DNA from: Clostridia bacterium
GTDB lineage: Bacteria; Bacillota; Clostridia; Oscillospirales; Acutalibacteraceae
Assembly: GCA_017554405.1 (NCBI GenBank)
Contig: JAFZIK010000004.1
Span: 39,356 to 103,355 of the forward strand
Direction: 5' to 3'
Length of the DNA stretch: 64,000 nucleotides
The position numbers and the translations under genes are program-made. Under the pieces are notes generated by a model. That model worked only from the letters and a program-made list of their open reading frames with translations, ran no database searches and was not told the DNA's origin. Shown one piece after another: positions 8,195-17,102 of this stretch (position 1 is the stretch's first letter; each line of letters starts with the position of its first letter).

Positions 8195-9340
8195 ATGCTT
8201 CTAAAAATGCCCCAAAACGTCCGGTTTATCATTGATACGCTGAATGAAAACGGCTTTTCCGCCTATATGGTGGGCGGTTGCGTGCGCGATCTTCTGCTCC
8301 ATAATGACCCGCACGATTACGACGTTTGCACGAGCGCAACGCCCGAAGACGTTATTAGGTTATTCGATAAAACCGTAAACACCGGAGTTAAGCACGGCAC
8401 GGTAACCGTTATCATAGATAAACAGCCGGTAGAGGTCACCACCTTCCGCACCGAAGGTGAATACGGCGATTTTCGCCACCCCGATAAGGTGGTATACGTC
8501 CGCGACCTTGAAAGCGATCTTTCCCGCCGCGATTTCACGGTAAACGCGATGTGCTATAATGATAAAGAGGGGCTTATAGATATCTTCGGCGGAGAAAAGG
8601 ACCTTAAAGCAAAGGTCCTGCGCGCCGTGGGCGACCCGGATACCCGTTTTAAGGAGGACGCGCTCAGGATACTGCGCCTTTTCAGGTTTTGTTCGGCGCT
8701 CGGCTTTAAAGCGGAGGAAAAAACGCTTGCCGCCGCAAAGCAAAACGCCTATCTTTTAAAAAACATAAGTGCAGAACGCATATCCGCCGAGCTTTCGCGC
8801 ATTGCCCGCGGCAGTGATCCCGCGGCGGTTTTGCCGCTGCTTGACTGCGAAGGTCTGCCCTTTTTAAGAAAAAACGGCGATATAAAAAAGATACCGGGTC
8901 TGCCCGATAACGAAAAACTTAAATACTTTGCGTTTTTAAATCTTTTATGCGAAGATCTGCCCGGCGCGCTTGATTTTCTTAAATGCTCGAACGCCTTTAA
9001 AAAATACGCCCTGGGTCTGCGGCGCGCCTTTGAGTTTAAATGTGAAAACCGGGCGGATATAAAGCGCCTGCTCGCGATTTTAGGTGAAGACGTTTTCGAT
9101 ATGTTTTGCTACAAATCGGCGATAAGCGGCGAGGATACCGCGGACAAAGCGGCTACGGCAAGGGATATAATAAACCGGAATGAACCGTATAAAATAAGTC
9201 AACTTGCCTTAAACGGAAACGATATCGCCGCGCTCGGATACGGCGGAAAAGAAATAAACGAAATACTTAAAAGATTGCTTGAAACCGTGATCGAAGACCC
9301 GGCACAAAACCGCAAGGAAACTCTTATAAAAATGATATGA
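8195..9340 (+). CDS. cca: CCA tRNA nucleotidyltransferase
   Basis: The enzyme adds or repairs the 3'-CCA end of tRNAs. The 381-residue class II nucleotidyltransferase has the head-domain motifs GGCVRDLLL (about 27-35) and the metal-binding DYD (41-43), then RRDFTVNAM (111-119) and the template motif EDALRILRLFRFCSALGF. The C-terminal HD domain seen in some homologues is not evident. I chose ATG at 8195 because AGAGGTGG precedes it by 5 nt; the frame is open 48 codons further upstream but that would overlap murC on the other strand. A terminator follows at 9356. Confidence 0.93.
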   Translation: MLLKMPQNVRFIIDTLNENGFSAYMVGGCVRDLLLHNDPHDYDVCTSATPEDVIRLFDKTVNTGVKHGTVTVIIDKQPVEVTTFRTEGEYGDFRHPDKVVYVRDLESDLSRRDFTVNAMCYNDKEGLIDIFGGEKDLKAKVLRAVGDPDTRFKEDALRILRLFRFCSALGFKAEEKTLAAAKQNAYLLKNISAERISAELSRIARGSDPAAVLPLLDCEGLPFLRKNGDIKKIPGLPDNEKLKYFAFLNLLCEDLPGALDFLKCSNAFKKYALGLRRAFEFKCENRADIKRLLAILGEDVFDMFCYKSAISGEDTADKAATARDIINRNEPYKISQLALNGNDIAALGYGGKEINEILKRLLETVIEDPAQNRKETLIKMI

Positions 9341-9355
9341 TGTAACTAAAACCCG

Positions 9356-9402
9356 AAGGATGCCATACAATGTATTGAATTACATTTCGGCATCCTTTTT
9401 TT
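9356..9402 (+). terminator. Rho-independent terminator after cca
   Basis: A 9-bp stem AAGGATGCC/GGCATCCTT (9356-9364 and 9389-9397) is extended inside the loop by AATGTA/TACATT and followed by a T-tract to 9402. Confidence 0.85.
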
Positions 9403-9414
9403 GCGGGTGATATT

Positions 9415-10209
9415 ATGAAGGTCACGGTTATCGGCGGGGACCGCCGTATGATTTTTGCAAAAAGCGAGTTTGAACGGCGCGGATTTGAGGCGAATGCCCT
9501 TTACCCCGGGCAGGGCGGTTCTGATATAAACGGGAGCGACGTTATCGTTTTACCCGTTCCGGTCACGCGGGACGGGGTTAACATAAACTGCCCTCTTGCC
9601 GAAGAAAAGCCGCCGCTTTCGATACTTTTTGAGCTTCCGGAGAATATCCGGGTATTCGGCGGCGGCGAGCTGCCCTTAAAAAACTATACCAACTACCTTG
9701 CACTCGAGGAATACGCCGTGAAAAACGCGGCGCTGACGGCGGAGGGCGCTATAAGTTATGCGATAGAGCACACCTGTTTTTCACTTTTGGGAAGCGAAAT
9801 TCTCGTAATCGGCTGCGGCAGGGTCGGAAAGGCGTTAAGCCGGCGGCTCGAGGGTTTTGCTCCCCGCCTTACGGTAAGCGCAAGAAGCAGTAAGGATCTG
9901 GCGTTGCTCGAAATATCCGGCACAGATCATATCAGAACCGGCGATATTGATAGAGTAACGAAGCGGTTCGATATAGTTTTCAACACGGTTGACATAAAGT
10001 TTTCATCTGCTACAGCGCAGGTGCTTGCGGGATCGCTTTTTATAGACCTTTCGAGCCGCGGCGGATTTGAAGAGGACGCAACGGTAAATCTGCCCGGATA
10101 TATCCGGCTACCGGGCATCCCGGGCAAGACGGCGCCGCAAACAGCCGGCAGGATAATTGCCGAAACGGTAATCAATTCACTTGAGAACACAGGAGAAAAA
10201 TATGCGTGA
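9415..10209 (+). CDS. dpaA: Dipicolinate synthase subunit A
   Basis: DpaA (SpoVFA) and DpaB make dipicolinic acid from dihydrodipicolinate in the mother cell; the product is packed into the spore core and gives heat resistance. The 264-residue protein has the family N-terminus VIGGDRRMIFAKSEF and a central NAD(P)-binding motif VIGCGRVGKALSRRL (about residues 130-145), followed by conserved DLSSRGG and PGIPGKTAPQTAG segments. The stop at 10209 lies 5 nt inside the dpaB coding sequence (8-bp overlap). A mother-cell sigma promoter is expected but I could not recognise one in the 74 bp upstream, which holds mostly the cca terminator. Confidence 0.95.
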   Translation: MKVTVIGGDRRMIFAKSEFERRGFEANALYPGQGGSDINGSDVIVLPVPVTRDGVNINCPLAEEKPPLSILFELPENIRVFGGGELPLKNYTNYLALEEYAVKNAALTAEGAISYAIEHTCFSLLGSEILVIGCGRVGKALSRRLEGFAPRLTVSARSSKDLALLEISGTDHIRTGDIDRVTKRFDIVFNTVDIKFSSATAQVLAGSLFIDLSSRGGFEEDATVNLPGYIRLPGIPGKTAPQTAGRIIAETVINSLENTGEKYA

Positions 10210-10783
10210 TATAACCTTGGGATACGCCTTTTGCGGTTCGTTTTGCACTATGGCGGAGTCGCTTGCCGAACTCGAAAAACTATCGCAAAATGATATAAGA
10301 ATAATACCTATAATGTCCGAAGCGGCATACGGCACCGATACCCGCTTCGGCAAAGCCGAAAGCATTAATGAAAGAATCGAGGAATTATGCCACGAAAAGA
10401 TAATCCACACCATAACCGCCGCCGAGCCGATAGGTCCTAAAAAACTGCTTGATATACTTGTTGTATCGCCCTGCACCGGCAACACGGCGGCGAAAATAGC
10501 GCTCGGTATCACCGATACGCCGGTAACGATGGCGGTAAAAGCGCACCTTAGGAACGGTCGACCGGTGGTTTTAGGGCTTGCAACAAACGACGCGCTCGGT
10601 GCCTCGGCAAAAAACATAGGCGTCCTGCACGGCACAAAAAATATTTATTTTATACCCTATGGGCAGGACGATCCCGAAAGCAAGCCGACTTCGATGGTAT
10701 GCGATTTTAAAAAGACCGGAGAGACTATAGAGGCGGCGCTTGCCGGCAGGCAGATACAGCCGATACTGGACGTTAGATATTAG
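10202..10783 (+). CDS. dpaB: Dipicolinate synthase subunit B
   Basis: DpaB (SpoVFB) is the flavoprotein-like partner of DpaA in dipicolinate synthesis during sporulation. The 193-residue protein shows the flavoprotein fold signature near its start (TLGYAFCGSFCTM) and the phosphate-binding SPCTGNTAAKIALGITDTPV, followed by a strongly conserved RPVVLGLATNDALG. I chose ATG at 10202, which has AGGAG 6 nt upstream inside the dpaA end, over an upstream in-frame start at 10181. It is followed by 35 bp before the end of the convergent ger operon. Confidence 0.95.
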   Translation: MRDITLGYAFCGSFCTMAESLAELEKLSQNDIRIIPIMSEAAYGTDTRFGKAESINERIEELCHEKIIHTITAAEPIGPKKLLDILVVSPCTGNTAAKIALGITDTPVTMAVKAHLRNGRPVVLGLATNDALGASAKNIGVLHGTKNIYFIPYGQDDPESKPTSMVCDFKKTGETIEAALAGRQIQPILDVRY

Positions 10784-10818
10784 ATGATAGATGTTAGACG
10801 TCGGGAAAAAAGATTATT

Positions 10819-11727
10819 CTATAAGAATATGGCGGCGGCGGACATAATCCCCGCCGTTATCTTTTTGTTTTTGATACCGGCTTTTGACAAAAGCAGCGCC
10901 GCCAGCTTTATCGATACTCCGCATTTTATAAGATGGCACACGAAAAACGCAATATAGGCAAAGCCGTCCATTCGGGTAAAAAGATTGCCTACAGTAACGG
11001 TGCTTATATCGCCGATATAGGGGTAATCGAGTTTAGCGGAAAGCGGCAGTCCGAAGCTTAAAACTGTATCGAAAAGAACGATAAGCGAAAGCGCCGCGCC
11101 AAGGATCACACCGCCCGCCGCGCCGCCCGGCGATATCTTTTTGCCGAAAACGGCGATATACCCCACCGCCGGAAGCGTCGGCAAAAACATTCTTAAAAAA
11201 TAGTTTTCCGAGTCTTTTAAAAAGGTATCACCAAAGGAAAAGACCCCTGAAAGATTCTTAATATCAAAGGTTTTAAGCGACATAAAAAAGAGCAAAGGCA
11301 GTATCACGCTTACCGCCACCGCCGAAAAAAGCGAAAACTTATATACCGCGCCGCTGCCCGATACGGCAAAATAAAAAACGCAAAAGGCGAATATCGCCTT
11401 TATAGAGATCATCCCCGAGCGGTAAAGCACCGTATCGTATATAAAGCCGCAGTATTCTTTTAAAGAAAAGAGCGCCGCCGCGAAGCTTGCCGCCGCTATG
11501 ACAACGCACAGTATTTTTGTTAAAAAAGGATTTATATTCCGCGCTTTAAAGCGTCCGAGCAACGCCGCCAAAACCGCTGCAAGACAAAGCGCACCGCCGA
11601 GCGCGGCAAAATACGGCAAAAGCGAATCTTTTGAAAACGGCGCCGCTATAAGCCCGTTTGCCAAAGAAAACGCGGCTATAAGAGAAACGTTATATAAAAC
11701 GGTGCTCCTTTTATTTTCAGTTTCCAT
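10819..11727 (-). CDS. Short GerAB-family spore germination permease
   Basis: B subunits of germinant receptors are polytopic inner-membrane permeases of the amino acid/polyamine superfamily that help recognise the germinant. This 302-residue protein is nearly all hydrophobic, with about eight or nine predicted membrane segments, and its C-terminal part (YPYIGDISTVTVGNLFTRMDGF, then FVCHLIKCGVSIKL) follows the GerAB pattern. It is about 60 residues shorter than usual, ending soon after that segment, and a weak hairpin with a T-run lies just past the stop. It overlaps the C-subunit gene by 11 bp. Assignment rests on the operon and pattern; sequence divergence is high. Confidence 0.72.
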   Translation of the reverse strand: METENKRSTVLYNVSLIAAFSLANGLIAAPFSKDSLLPYFAALGGALCLAAVLAALLGRFKARNINPFLTKILCVVIAAASFAAALFSLKEYCGFIYDTVLYRSGMISIKAIFAFCVFYFAVSGSGAVYKFSLFSAVAVSVILPLLFFMSLKTFDIKNLSGVFSFGDTFLKDSENYFLRMFLPTLPAVGYIAVFGKKISPGGAAGGVILGAALSLIVLFDTVLSFGLPLSAKLDYPYIGDISTVTVGNLFTRMDGFAYIAFFVCHLIKCGVSIKLAALLLSKAGIKNKKITAGIMSAAAIFL

Positions 11728-12649
11728 TTACCCGCACCCCGGCATATTTAACTTCTTTATCGGTGTTTATCCCTAACGCGCAAAGCGCATTCGCGTTTAT
11801 TATCTTTTTAAGCGCCAAGGCAGTTTCGCGTTTAAGCAAAAGTGAAAGTTCTTCTTCCTCGCCGTATCTGTAATTACATACAATATCGAAAGCCACCCCG
11901 CCGCCTTGAAGGCTTATTCTCGAGGTGACGCCGTTTAACCTGCACCGTTTATCAGATACGGAGATTTCCCCGCCCGAGCTTCCCGAAAAAAGGAGATTGA
12001 ACAGCACGGCTTCATCCTCGCTTAAAGTAAGCGCGGGGAGCATATGGGCGTATACCGTTTGCCCCGATATTACGGGGCGTTTATCCTCAGCGGAGAGAAG
12101 CGGCAGACAGAACCCGTCGCTTGCCTCTATACGGGAAAGCACCTCGTAATACTTGTTTTTAAAGGGTATGCCGGTGGTTTTTTCGATGTTTGTCTGTATA
12201 GCCATGATATCGTAACCCACGCTAAGCTCCTGCGCTTTGCAGGAAAAGATATCATCAACGCCGGCAGTGTTATACATATATATACCGAGGTTGAGATTTT
12301 TGGCGTCAAAGAGATAATCAAAAACACTCTTTAGATCTTCGCCGTATATATTATTTTCGGTTATCGCTACGGCGCAGTGATCGAAAACCGCGTTTTTCGG
12401 CAACATATATATAAGGGCGTTTACCGCCTTATAAGGGGTATCGCCACGCGCCTTAAAAATCTTATTCTCGGTCGAATCGCTGTCGGAGCCGATATCGAGC
12501 ACCTCGGCGTATGCTAAAAAGCCCCCGCCGGAGTTTTTAAAGGCGATAGCCGAAATAATATATTCGTTATCGGTTTCCCTATAGCCGCTGCAGCCGCATA
12601 AAGCTATGGGCAAAAGCGCCAAAAGCACCGCGGCAATAGCCTTTTTCAC
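11717..12649 (-). CDS. Ger(x)C-family spore germination lipoprotein
   Basis: C subunits of germinant receptors are lipoproteins of the spore inner membrane needed for receptor function. The 310-residue protein begins with a signal peptide and lipobox LCGC (cysteine about residue 19), followed by a mixed alpha/beta protein with the family features ITENNIYGEDLKSVFDYLF and a C-terminal domain ending near KKIINANALCALGIN. It is shorter than the usual 370-400 residues. The gene overlaps the A-subunit gene by 4 bp and the B-subunit gene by 11 bp, so the order is A-C-B. Which small molecules trigger it cannot be read from sequence. Confidence 0.85.
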   Translation of the reverse strand: MKKAIAAVLLALLPIALCGCSGYRETDNEYIISAIAFKNSGGGFLAYAEVLDIGSDSDSTENKIFKARGDTPYKAVNALIYMLPKNAVFDHCAVAITENNIYGEDLKSVFDYLFDAKNLNLGIYMYNTAGVDDIFSCKAQELSVGYDIMAIQTNIEKTTGIPFKNKYYEVLSRIEASDGFCLPLLSAEDKRPVISGQTVYAHMLPALTLSEDEAVLFNLLFSGSSGGEISVSDKRCRLNGVTSRISLQGGGVAFDIVCNYRYGEEEELSLLLKRETALALKKIINANALCALGINTDKEVKYAGVRVNGN

Positions 12650-14133
12650 TTCTCTTTTCCTCCCATACGCCTTAAATCTTTATTGAAAAGCGGTCGGTTT
12701 ATCATACGCGGCCACGGGGCGCGAAGCACGGTATCCTTCAGCGGACCGAAACCGATGCGCGAAAGCGATACGGTATAATCAACGCCGAAAGATTTCAGAT
12801 TCAGCACGTGGATAAGCACCACCGCTCCGAGAGCCATAAAACCGTAGATCCCGAAAACCGAGCATATTATCACCGATATCACCCTTAAATAAAGCACCGA
12901 GGTTTTAAGCCGCGGCACCATAAGCCCGCAAATGCCGCTGAAGGCTACGGCTATAAGCATAGGCGCGCTGATGATCTTTGCCTGCACCGCCGCCTGACCC
13001 ACCACAAGCCCGCCCACGATACTGAGCGCGTGACCGAGGCTTTGGGACATCCGCACCCCCGCCTCCTTTAAAACCTCAAAAACCGTTACGAGCAAAAGGC
13101 ATTCCCCCGCGGAGGATATCGGCACACCCGAACGAAGCATTGCCACCGATACGGCAAAGCTCGTTGGCATAAGTTCTATGTGAAAGGTCGATATTGCCAC
13201 AAATACCGCGGGGACCGAAACCGCCGCAACAAAGCATATATATCTTAAAAGGCGACGCACCGAGGAAACGATATAGCTTAAATAATAGTCTTCATCGGAT
13301 TGGAAGTTTTCGGAAAACAGATAAGGCAGAGTAAGCACCATGGGCGTTCCGTTAACAACTACCGCGATCCTGCCCTCAAGCAGTCTTGCCGCAACGATAT
13401 CCGGCCGCTCGGTAGTGCCGACGGTTTTAAAAATGCTCATTTTACTGTCGCGGATGAATTCGGTTATATAGTTGCTGTCAAGTATACCGTCGATATCTAT
13501 TTCTCCGAGTCGCCTGTAAAGCTCATTGAGCGTTCTTTTATCGGTAAGGGTAGCGAGGTAACAAACGTAAACCGCGGTATCCGTGCGCCTGCCTATAGAG
13601 ACCGATTTTATAGAGAGGTCGGGGGTGGAAAGCCGCCGCCTTATTAGCGCCAGATTCACCATAGCGTTTTCAAGGAATCCCTCGCGCGGGCCCTGGGTTA
13701 CCCGCTCATCAGTCGGCTCTTCCACCGAGCGCACCGAAAAGCCCTTGGTATTGACCGTAACGGCGGTCGTGCTACCGTCTATCAGTATAAGCGTATCGCC
13801 GTAAAGCATATTGCGGACCATAAGCGAAATATCGGTTTCAGGCGATACCTCGCCGGCAAAAAGCACCTTTTCGCATATATAATGCGCCGTAACGTCGCAC
13901 TTTTCACACCCGGTCATTAAAGAAAGCGGTTTTATAATATCCTCGCTTAACCGCCCGGAATCCACCATACCGTCAAAAAACATTACGGTAAAGGATACCC
14001 CGCACCCGACCGGCGCCACCCTTCTTTTTCTGAAAACCGCGTCGTTTTTGAACATATCCGCGAAAAACGCCGTATCGGCGGCGATGTTTCCGCTAAGGCG
14101 CATACCGCTGTAATCCTTTACCGAATCACTCAA
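12646..14133 (-). CDS. GerA-family spore germination protein (A subunit)
   Basis: A subunits of germinant receptors have a large cytoplasmic N-domain and a membrane domain and assemble in the spore inner membrane. The 495-residue protein has the typical N-domain (about residues 20-290, including LILIDGSTTAVTVNTKG and the strongly conserved EEPTDERVTQGPREGF) followed by hydrophobic segments from about 295 to 440 and a basic tail. TTG at 14133 is used as start, with GGGAGGG about 9 nt upstream. It heads the three-gene receptor operon. Expression in the forespore is expected from the family but no forespore promoter was recognised. Confidence 0.93.
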   Translation of the reverse strand: MSDSVKDYSGMRLSGNIAADTAFFADMFKNDAVFRKRRVAPVGCGVSFTVMFFDGMVDSGRLSEDIIKPLSLMTGCEKCDVTAHYICEKVLFAGEVSPETDISLMVRNMLYGDTLILIDGSTTAVTVNTKGFSVRSVEEPTDERVTQGPREGFLENAMVNLALIRRRLSTPDLSIKSVSIGRRTDTAVYVCYLATLTDKRTLNELYRRLGEIDIDGILDSNYITEFIRDSKMSIFKTVGTTERPDIVAARLLEGRIAVVVNGTPMVLTLPYLFSENFQSDEDYYLSYIVSSVRRLLRYICFVAAVSVPAVFVAISTFHIELMPTSFAVSVAMLRSGVPISSAGECLLLVTVFEVLKEAGVRMSQSLGHALSIVGGLVVGQAAVQAKIISAPMLIAVAFSGICGLMVPRLKTSVLYLRVISVIICSVFGIYGFMALGAVVLIHVLNLKSFGVDYTVSLSRIGFGPLKDTVLRAPWPRMINRPLFNKDLRRMGGKEK

Positions 14134-14186
14134 AATATCTTCCCTCCCGGTTTTTGTTATTATTTACAGTTTTATCGGAATTTTAC

Positions 14187-14217
14187 AAAAAAGCGGCGAA
14201 GCGTTTCCGCTTCGCCG
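14187..14217 (-). terminator. Rho-independent terminator after the small export protein gene
   Basis: A perfect 10-bp stem CGGCGAAGCG/CGCTTCGCCG (14194-14203 and 14208-14217, loop TTTC) is followed on the minus strand by a run of six T residues (14187-14192). It ends the nifS-thiI operon. Confidence 0.87.
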
Positions 14218-14240
14218 TTTGGCTTTATAAAGCTATGTAA

Positions 14241-14720
14241 TTATCCGAAAAAGAGGGCGTCTGCTCCGCAGGTGATGAAAGCCACCAGTATCGCCGCGGT
14301 AAAAACGCCCGCGGTAATTGCCGGAAGGGCGCGCTTAAGCCGCATATCGAGCATTGCCGCAACCAGCGCTCCGGTCCAGGCGCCGGTGCCGGGCAGAGGT
14401 ATCGCAACAAGGAGAAACAGCCCTAAAAACGAATACTTTTTTACTATATCCGACTTATCCTCCGCTCTTTTTTCAAGGCGGGTGACAAATCCGTTGAATT
14501 TCTCGTTTACCCTTCTTATAAACGCAAATATACGCCTTATGAAAATGATTATAAAAGGCACGGGTAAAAGATTGCCGATAACCGAAACCGCCGCGGCGAG
14601 CCAGATATTAAGCCCGCTCGAATATCCGATCGGGATAGCGGCGCGCAATTCAGCCACCGGTATCATAGAGATAAGAAACGTATAAGTTATCTTACCGGCA
14701 AAGGTCTCAAAAAAGCCCAA
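14241..14720 (-). CDS. Small multidrug export family membrane protein (PF06695)
   Basis: The 159-residue protein belongs to the putative small multi-drug export family (COG2426). It shows the family N-terminus ELRAAIPIGYSSGLNIW, a basic cytoplasmic loop (VNEKFNGFVTRLEKRAED), and the conserved VAIPLPGTGAWTGALVA motif before the last membrane segments. Transport activity of this family is poorly established, so the name should be taken as a fold label. It follows the acidic membrane protein gene by 23 bp and is closed by a terminator. Confidence 0.85.
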   Translation of the reverse strand: MGFFETFAGKITYTFLISMIPVAELRAAIPIGYSSGLNIWLAAAVSVIGNLLPVPFIIIFIRRIFAFIRRVNEKFNGFVTRLEKRAEDKSDIVKKYSFLGLFLLVAIPLPGTGAWTGALVAAMLDMRLKRALPAITAGVFTAAILVAFITCGADALFFG

Positions 14721-14743
14721 AGCTTTACCTCCCAGGAAATTAT

Positions 14744-15892
14744 CTAACGTTTGAAAATACCAATCCGCGCCGAAGTATTGAATATGCCGTAAAGGTATTC
14801 CGCGGGGGTCTTGCCTTCCTTCAAAGGCAGATATATAAGAAAATAGGTAAGCGCTATGATAACGACCACCAATATCGCCGCCACAATAAGGATCAGAACG
14901 TTCGACTTGGTGCTTTTAGGGATCTCCTCTTCCTCATCCTGCACGAAAAGTTCCTCCGAAGGCGAGATCTCGGGTTGCGGTGAACCGGCGGCGGGATCAT
15001 CTTTTCCGCTTTCATCATCGTCAAAATAATCGAATTCGATATTATGAACCGAATTGTTTTCCGGCGATTCTTCCTGCGACGCTTCATTCGGGGCTTCCTG
15101 CGAGGCGGTTTCCGCCTCATATTTCTCTTCCTGCGGCGTTTGGGATTCGGCAAATAATTCCTGCTGCACCGGCTCCTCTTCCACCGGTTCTTCAGCGGGT
15201 TCTTCCGATTGCTCTGCGGCAGTTTCGATCACCTTTTCTTCGGCAGTATCTTCCGCCGGCTCGGTCGCCGCATCTTCGGCGGGAAGCTCCGTTTGCTCCT
15301 CTGCCGCGTCAGGAGTATCAACGAGAGGAGCCGCCGTATCCGCCGCGGCGGGAGCGGCTTCGGTAATGACCGGCGGTATCGTGGCACGGACCGGTGCCTC
15401 GGGCTTATGGGCGGCTATCTTTTCCGCCGATTGCATAATGCTCATATCCTCGATATACGGATGAATAAGCGTTTTCATTATAGATTTCCTTACGGTGCGG
15501 TTTTCGGTAAGAAGGATTATGCTCTGATTGCCGCTTTCGATAACACAGCCGCCGAAATAGCCCTCCGGCGTTACGAGCGGCACGCCGCCATCGATTATCT
15601 GAACGCTGCTTTGAGAAGATATACCGTATGCCGCGTTATCAACCGTTTTAAGCCCGTGGCTTATAGCCGCCGCGGCGGTAGCGATAAGTCCGTCCTCGCC
15701 GAAAAGCGGACCGCAGCAAATGATTATCTGACTGCGGGATACCGCGCGCGCCAGCGAATTTACAAAGGTTTTTTTATCCTTCGCTTTATCGTTCAAAAGC
15801 CGCATATGGCAGCAGCTGCCGAGGTTGAATTCAAACTCAAAATCGGTTGCGGTCATAAAATATACGATATCAACTTTAATATTCTTTATCAT
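14744..15892 (-). CDS. Unknown protein: molybdopterin-binding-like N-domain, acidic linker, C-terminal membrane anchor
   Basis: I do not recognise this 382-residue protein as a named family. Residues 1-150 look like a soluble alpha/beta domain; RSQIIICCGPLFGEDGLIATAAAA resembles the MoaB/CinA-type molybdopterin-binding fold, which is inference only. Residues about 165-325 are an extremely Glu/Ala/Pro-rich low-complexity stretch. A single hydrophobic segment (SNVLILIVAAILVVVIIALTYF, split here: about residues 333-355) precedes a short basic tail, so the protein is probably tail-anchored with the acidic arm in the cytoplasm. It lies between thiI and the small export protein gene in the same transcription direction. 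Confidence 0.6.
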   Translation of the reverse strand: MIKNIKVDIVYFMTATDFEFEFNLGSCCHMRLLNDKAKDKKTFVNSLARAVSRSQIIICCGPLFGEDGLIATAAAAISHGLKTVDNAAYGISSQSSVQIIDGGVPLVTPEGYFGGCVIESGNQSIILLTENRTVRKSIMKTLIHPYIEDMSIMQSAEKIAAHKPEAPVRATIPPVITEAAPAAADTAAPLVDTPDAAEEQTELPAEDAATEPAEDTAEEKVIETAAEQSEEPAEEPVEEEPVQQELFAESQTPQEEKYEAETASQEAPNEASQEESPENNSVHNIEFDYFDDDESGKDDPAAGSPQPEISPSEELFVQDEEEEIPKSTKSNVLILIVAAILVVVIIALTYFLIYLPLKEGKTPAEYLYGIFNTSARIGIFKR

Positions 15893-15929
15893 TTTTATCT
15901 CCCTTGGAATTTTGTATTCTCATATAAAT

Positions 15930-17102
15930 TTATTCAATAAACGAGTATTGTATGCCCGATATCGCCTTTTCGATAAGCGGTTCTATATCGAGGTCCTTTT
16001 CAGCCGCTTCGCACTGCCCGGGCTTTGGTCTTGTATGCGGATGGCGCGGGGTAAAGACCGTGCAACAATCCTCATAAGGTAAAATTGAGGTCTCAAAAGC
16101 GTCGATCTTTTTTGAAATGACCACTATTTCCTCTTTATCCATACCTATAAGCGGTCTTAAAACCGGAAGATCGCTAACGCTGTCGGTAGCGCCGAGCGCG
16201 TGAATGGTCTGGCTTGCTACCTGCCCTAAGCTCTCGCCCGTGATAAGACCTAAACAACCTTCGTTTGCGGCGACGCGCGAGGATATCCTCATCATCATTC
16301 TGCGCATAACAAGGGTAAAATAATCCTCGGGGCAGCGCCTGCCTATCTCCTCCTGGATCTCGGTAAAGGGCACTATGGCAAGGTTTATCGGTCCGCTGTA
16401 ACGCGCAACCTTGGATAAAAGTGTTTTGACCTTTGCTTCGGCGCGAACGCTGGTGTAAGGCGGGCTTGCAAAGTGTATCGCAAAGAGCGTAAGCCCTCTT
16501 TTTGCCATAAGATATGCCGCCACCGGGCTATCTATACCGCCGGATATGAGCACCGCCGCTTTGCCGGAAGTTCCGGTAGGAAGACCGCCGGCGCCCTTTA
16601 TCTGACCGCCGCGGATATAGGCGCCCTTTTCCCTTATTTCGACCGTTATTACAACGTCGGGCGAGTGAACGTTCACCGTAAGGTGAGGATACGCTTCAAG
16701 CAGTTTTCCGCCCAGTTCCTCGCATATCTGCGGTGAAGTAAAGGGAAATTTTTTATCGGCGCGTTTGGCTTCCACCTTGAAAGTTTTTACCGCACAAAGT
16801 GTTTCCTTTAAATAACCGGGCGCGATACCGAGTATCTCATCCATATCCTTTTGGCAAACGCCTGCGCGGCAAAACGCCGCTATGCCGAAAATGCGACCCA
16901 CATCGTCAAGAGCTCCCGAAAAATCAAAATCCTCGCTTTGAGGTTCGATATAAACAGTTGATTGCGATCTTGTTACCGAAAACTCGCCGTATTTTTTAAG
17001 GCGGCGTTTTATGGTGGATATCATCTTGCCCTCAAAAACCGAGCGGTTAAGCCCCTTTAAGGCAAGCTCGCCGTCCTTTATCAAAATAACTTCTTTCATC
17101 AT
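15930..17102 (-). CDS. thiI: tRNA 4-thiouridine synthase ThiI
   Basis: ThiI uses persulfide sulfur and ATP to make 4-thiouridine at position 8 of tRNA and may supply sulfur for thiazole. The 390-residue protein has an N-terminal ferredoxin-like/THUMP region (about 60-165) and the PP-loop SGGIDSP (187-193), with conserved LITGESLGQVASQT and FTPRHPHTRP further on. No C-terminal rhodanese domain is present, as in Bacillus ThiI, where a partner NifS-type desulfurase gives sulfur directly. That partner is encoded immediately upstream, overlapping by 4 bp, which strongly supports a sulfur-transfer pair. Confidence 0.95.
   Translation of the reverse strand: MMKEVILIKDGELALKGLNRSVFEGKMISTIKRRLKKYGEFSVTRSQSTVYIEPQSEDFDFSGALDDVGRIFGIAAFCRAGVCQKDMDEILGIAPGYLKETLCAVKTFKVEAKRADKKFPFTSPQICEELGGKLLEAYPHLTVNVHSPDVVITVEIREKGAYIRGGQIKGAGGLPTGTSGKAAVLISGGIDSPVAAYLMAKRGLTLFAIHFASPPYTSVRAEAKVKTLLSKVARYSGPINLAIVPFTEIQEEIGRRCPEDYFTLVMRRMMMRISSRVAANEGCLGLITGESLGQVASQTIHALGATDSVSDLPVLRPLIGMDKEEIVVISKKIDAFETSILPYEDCCTVFTPRHPHTRPKPGQCEAAEKDLDIEPLIEKAISGIQYSFIE

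Noticed and set aside
15209-15940. Long plus-strand open frames opposite the acidic unknown protein
   Set aside because: The Glu/Ala-rich coding stretch lacks stop codons on the other strand; the resulting peptides are Ser/Arg-rich low complexity.
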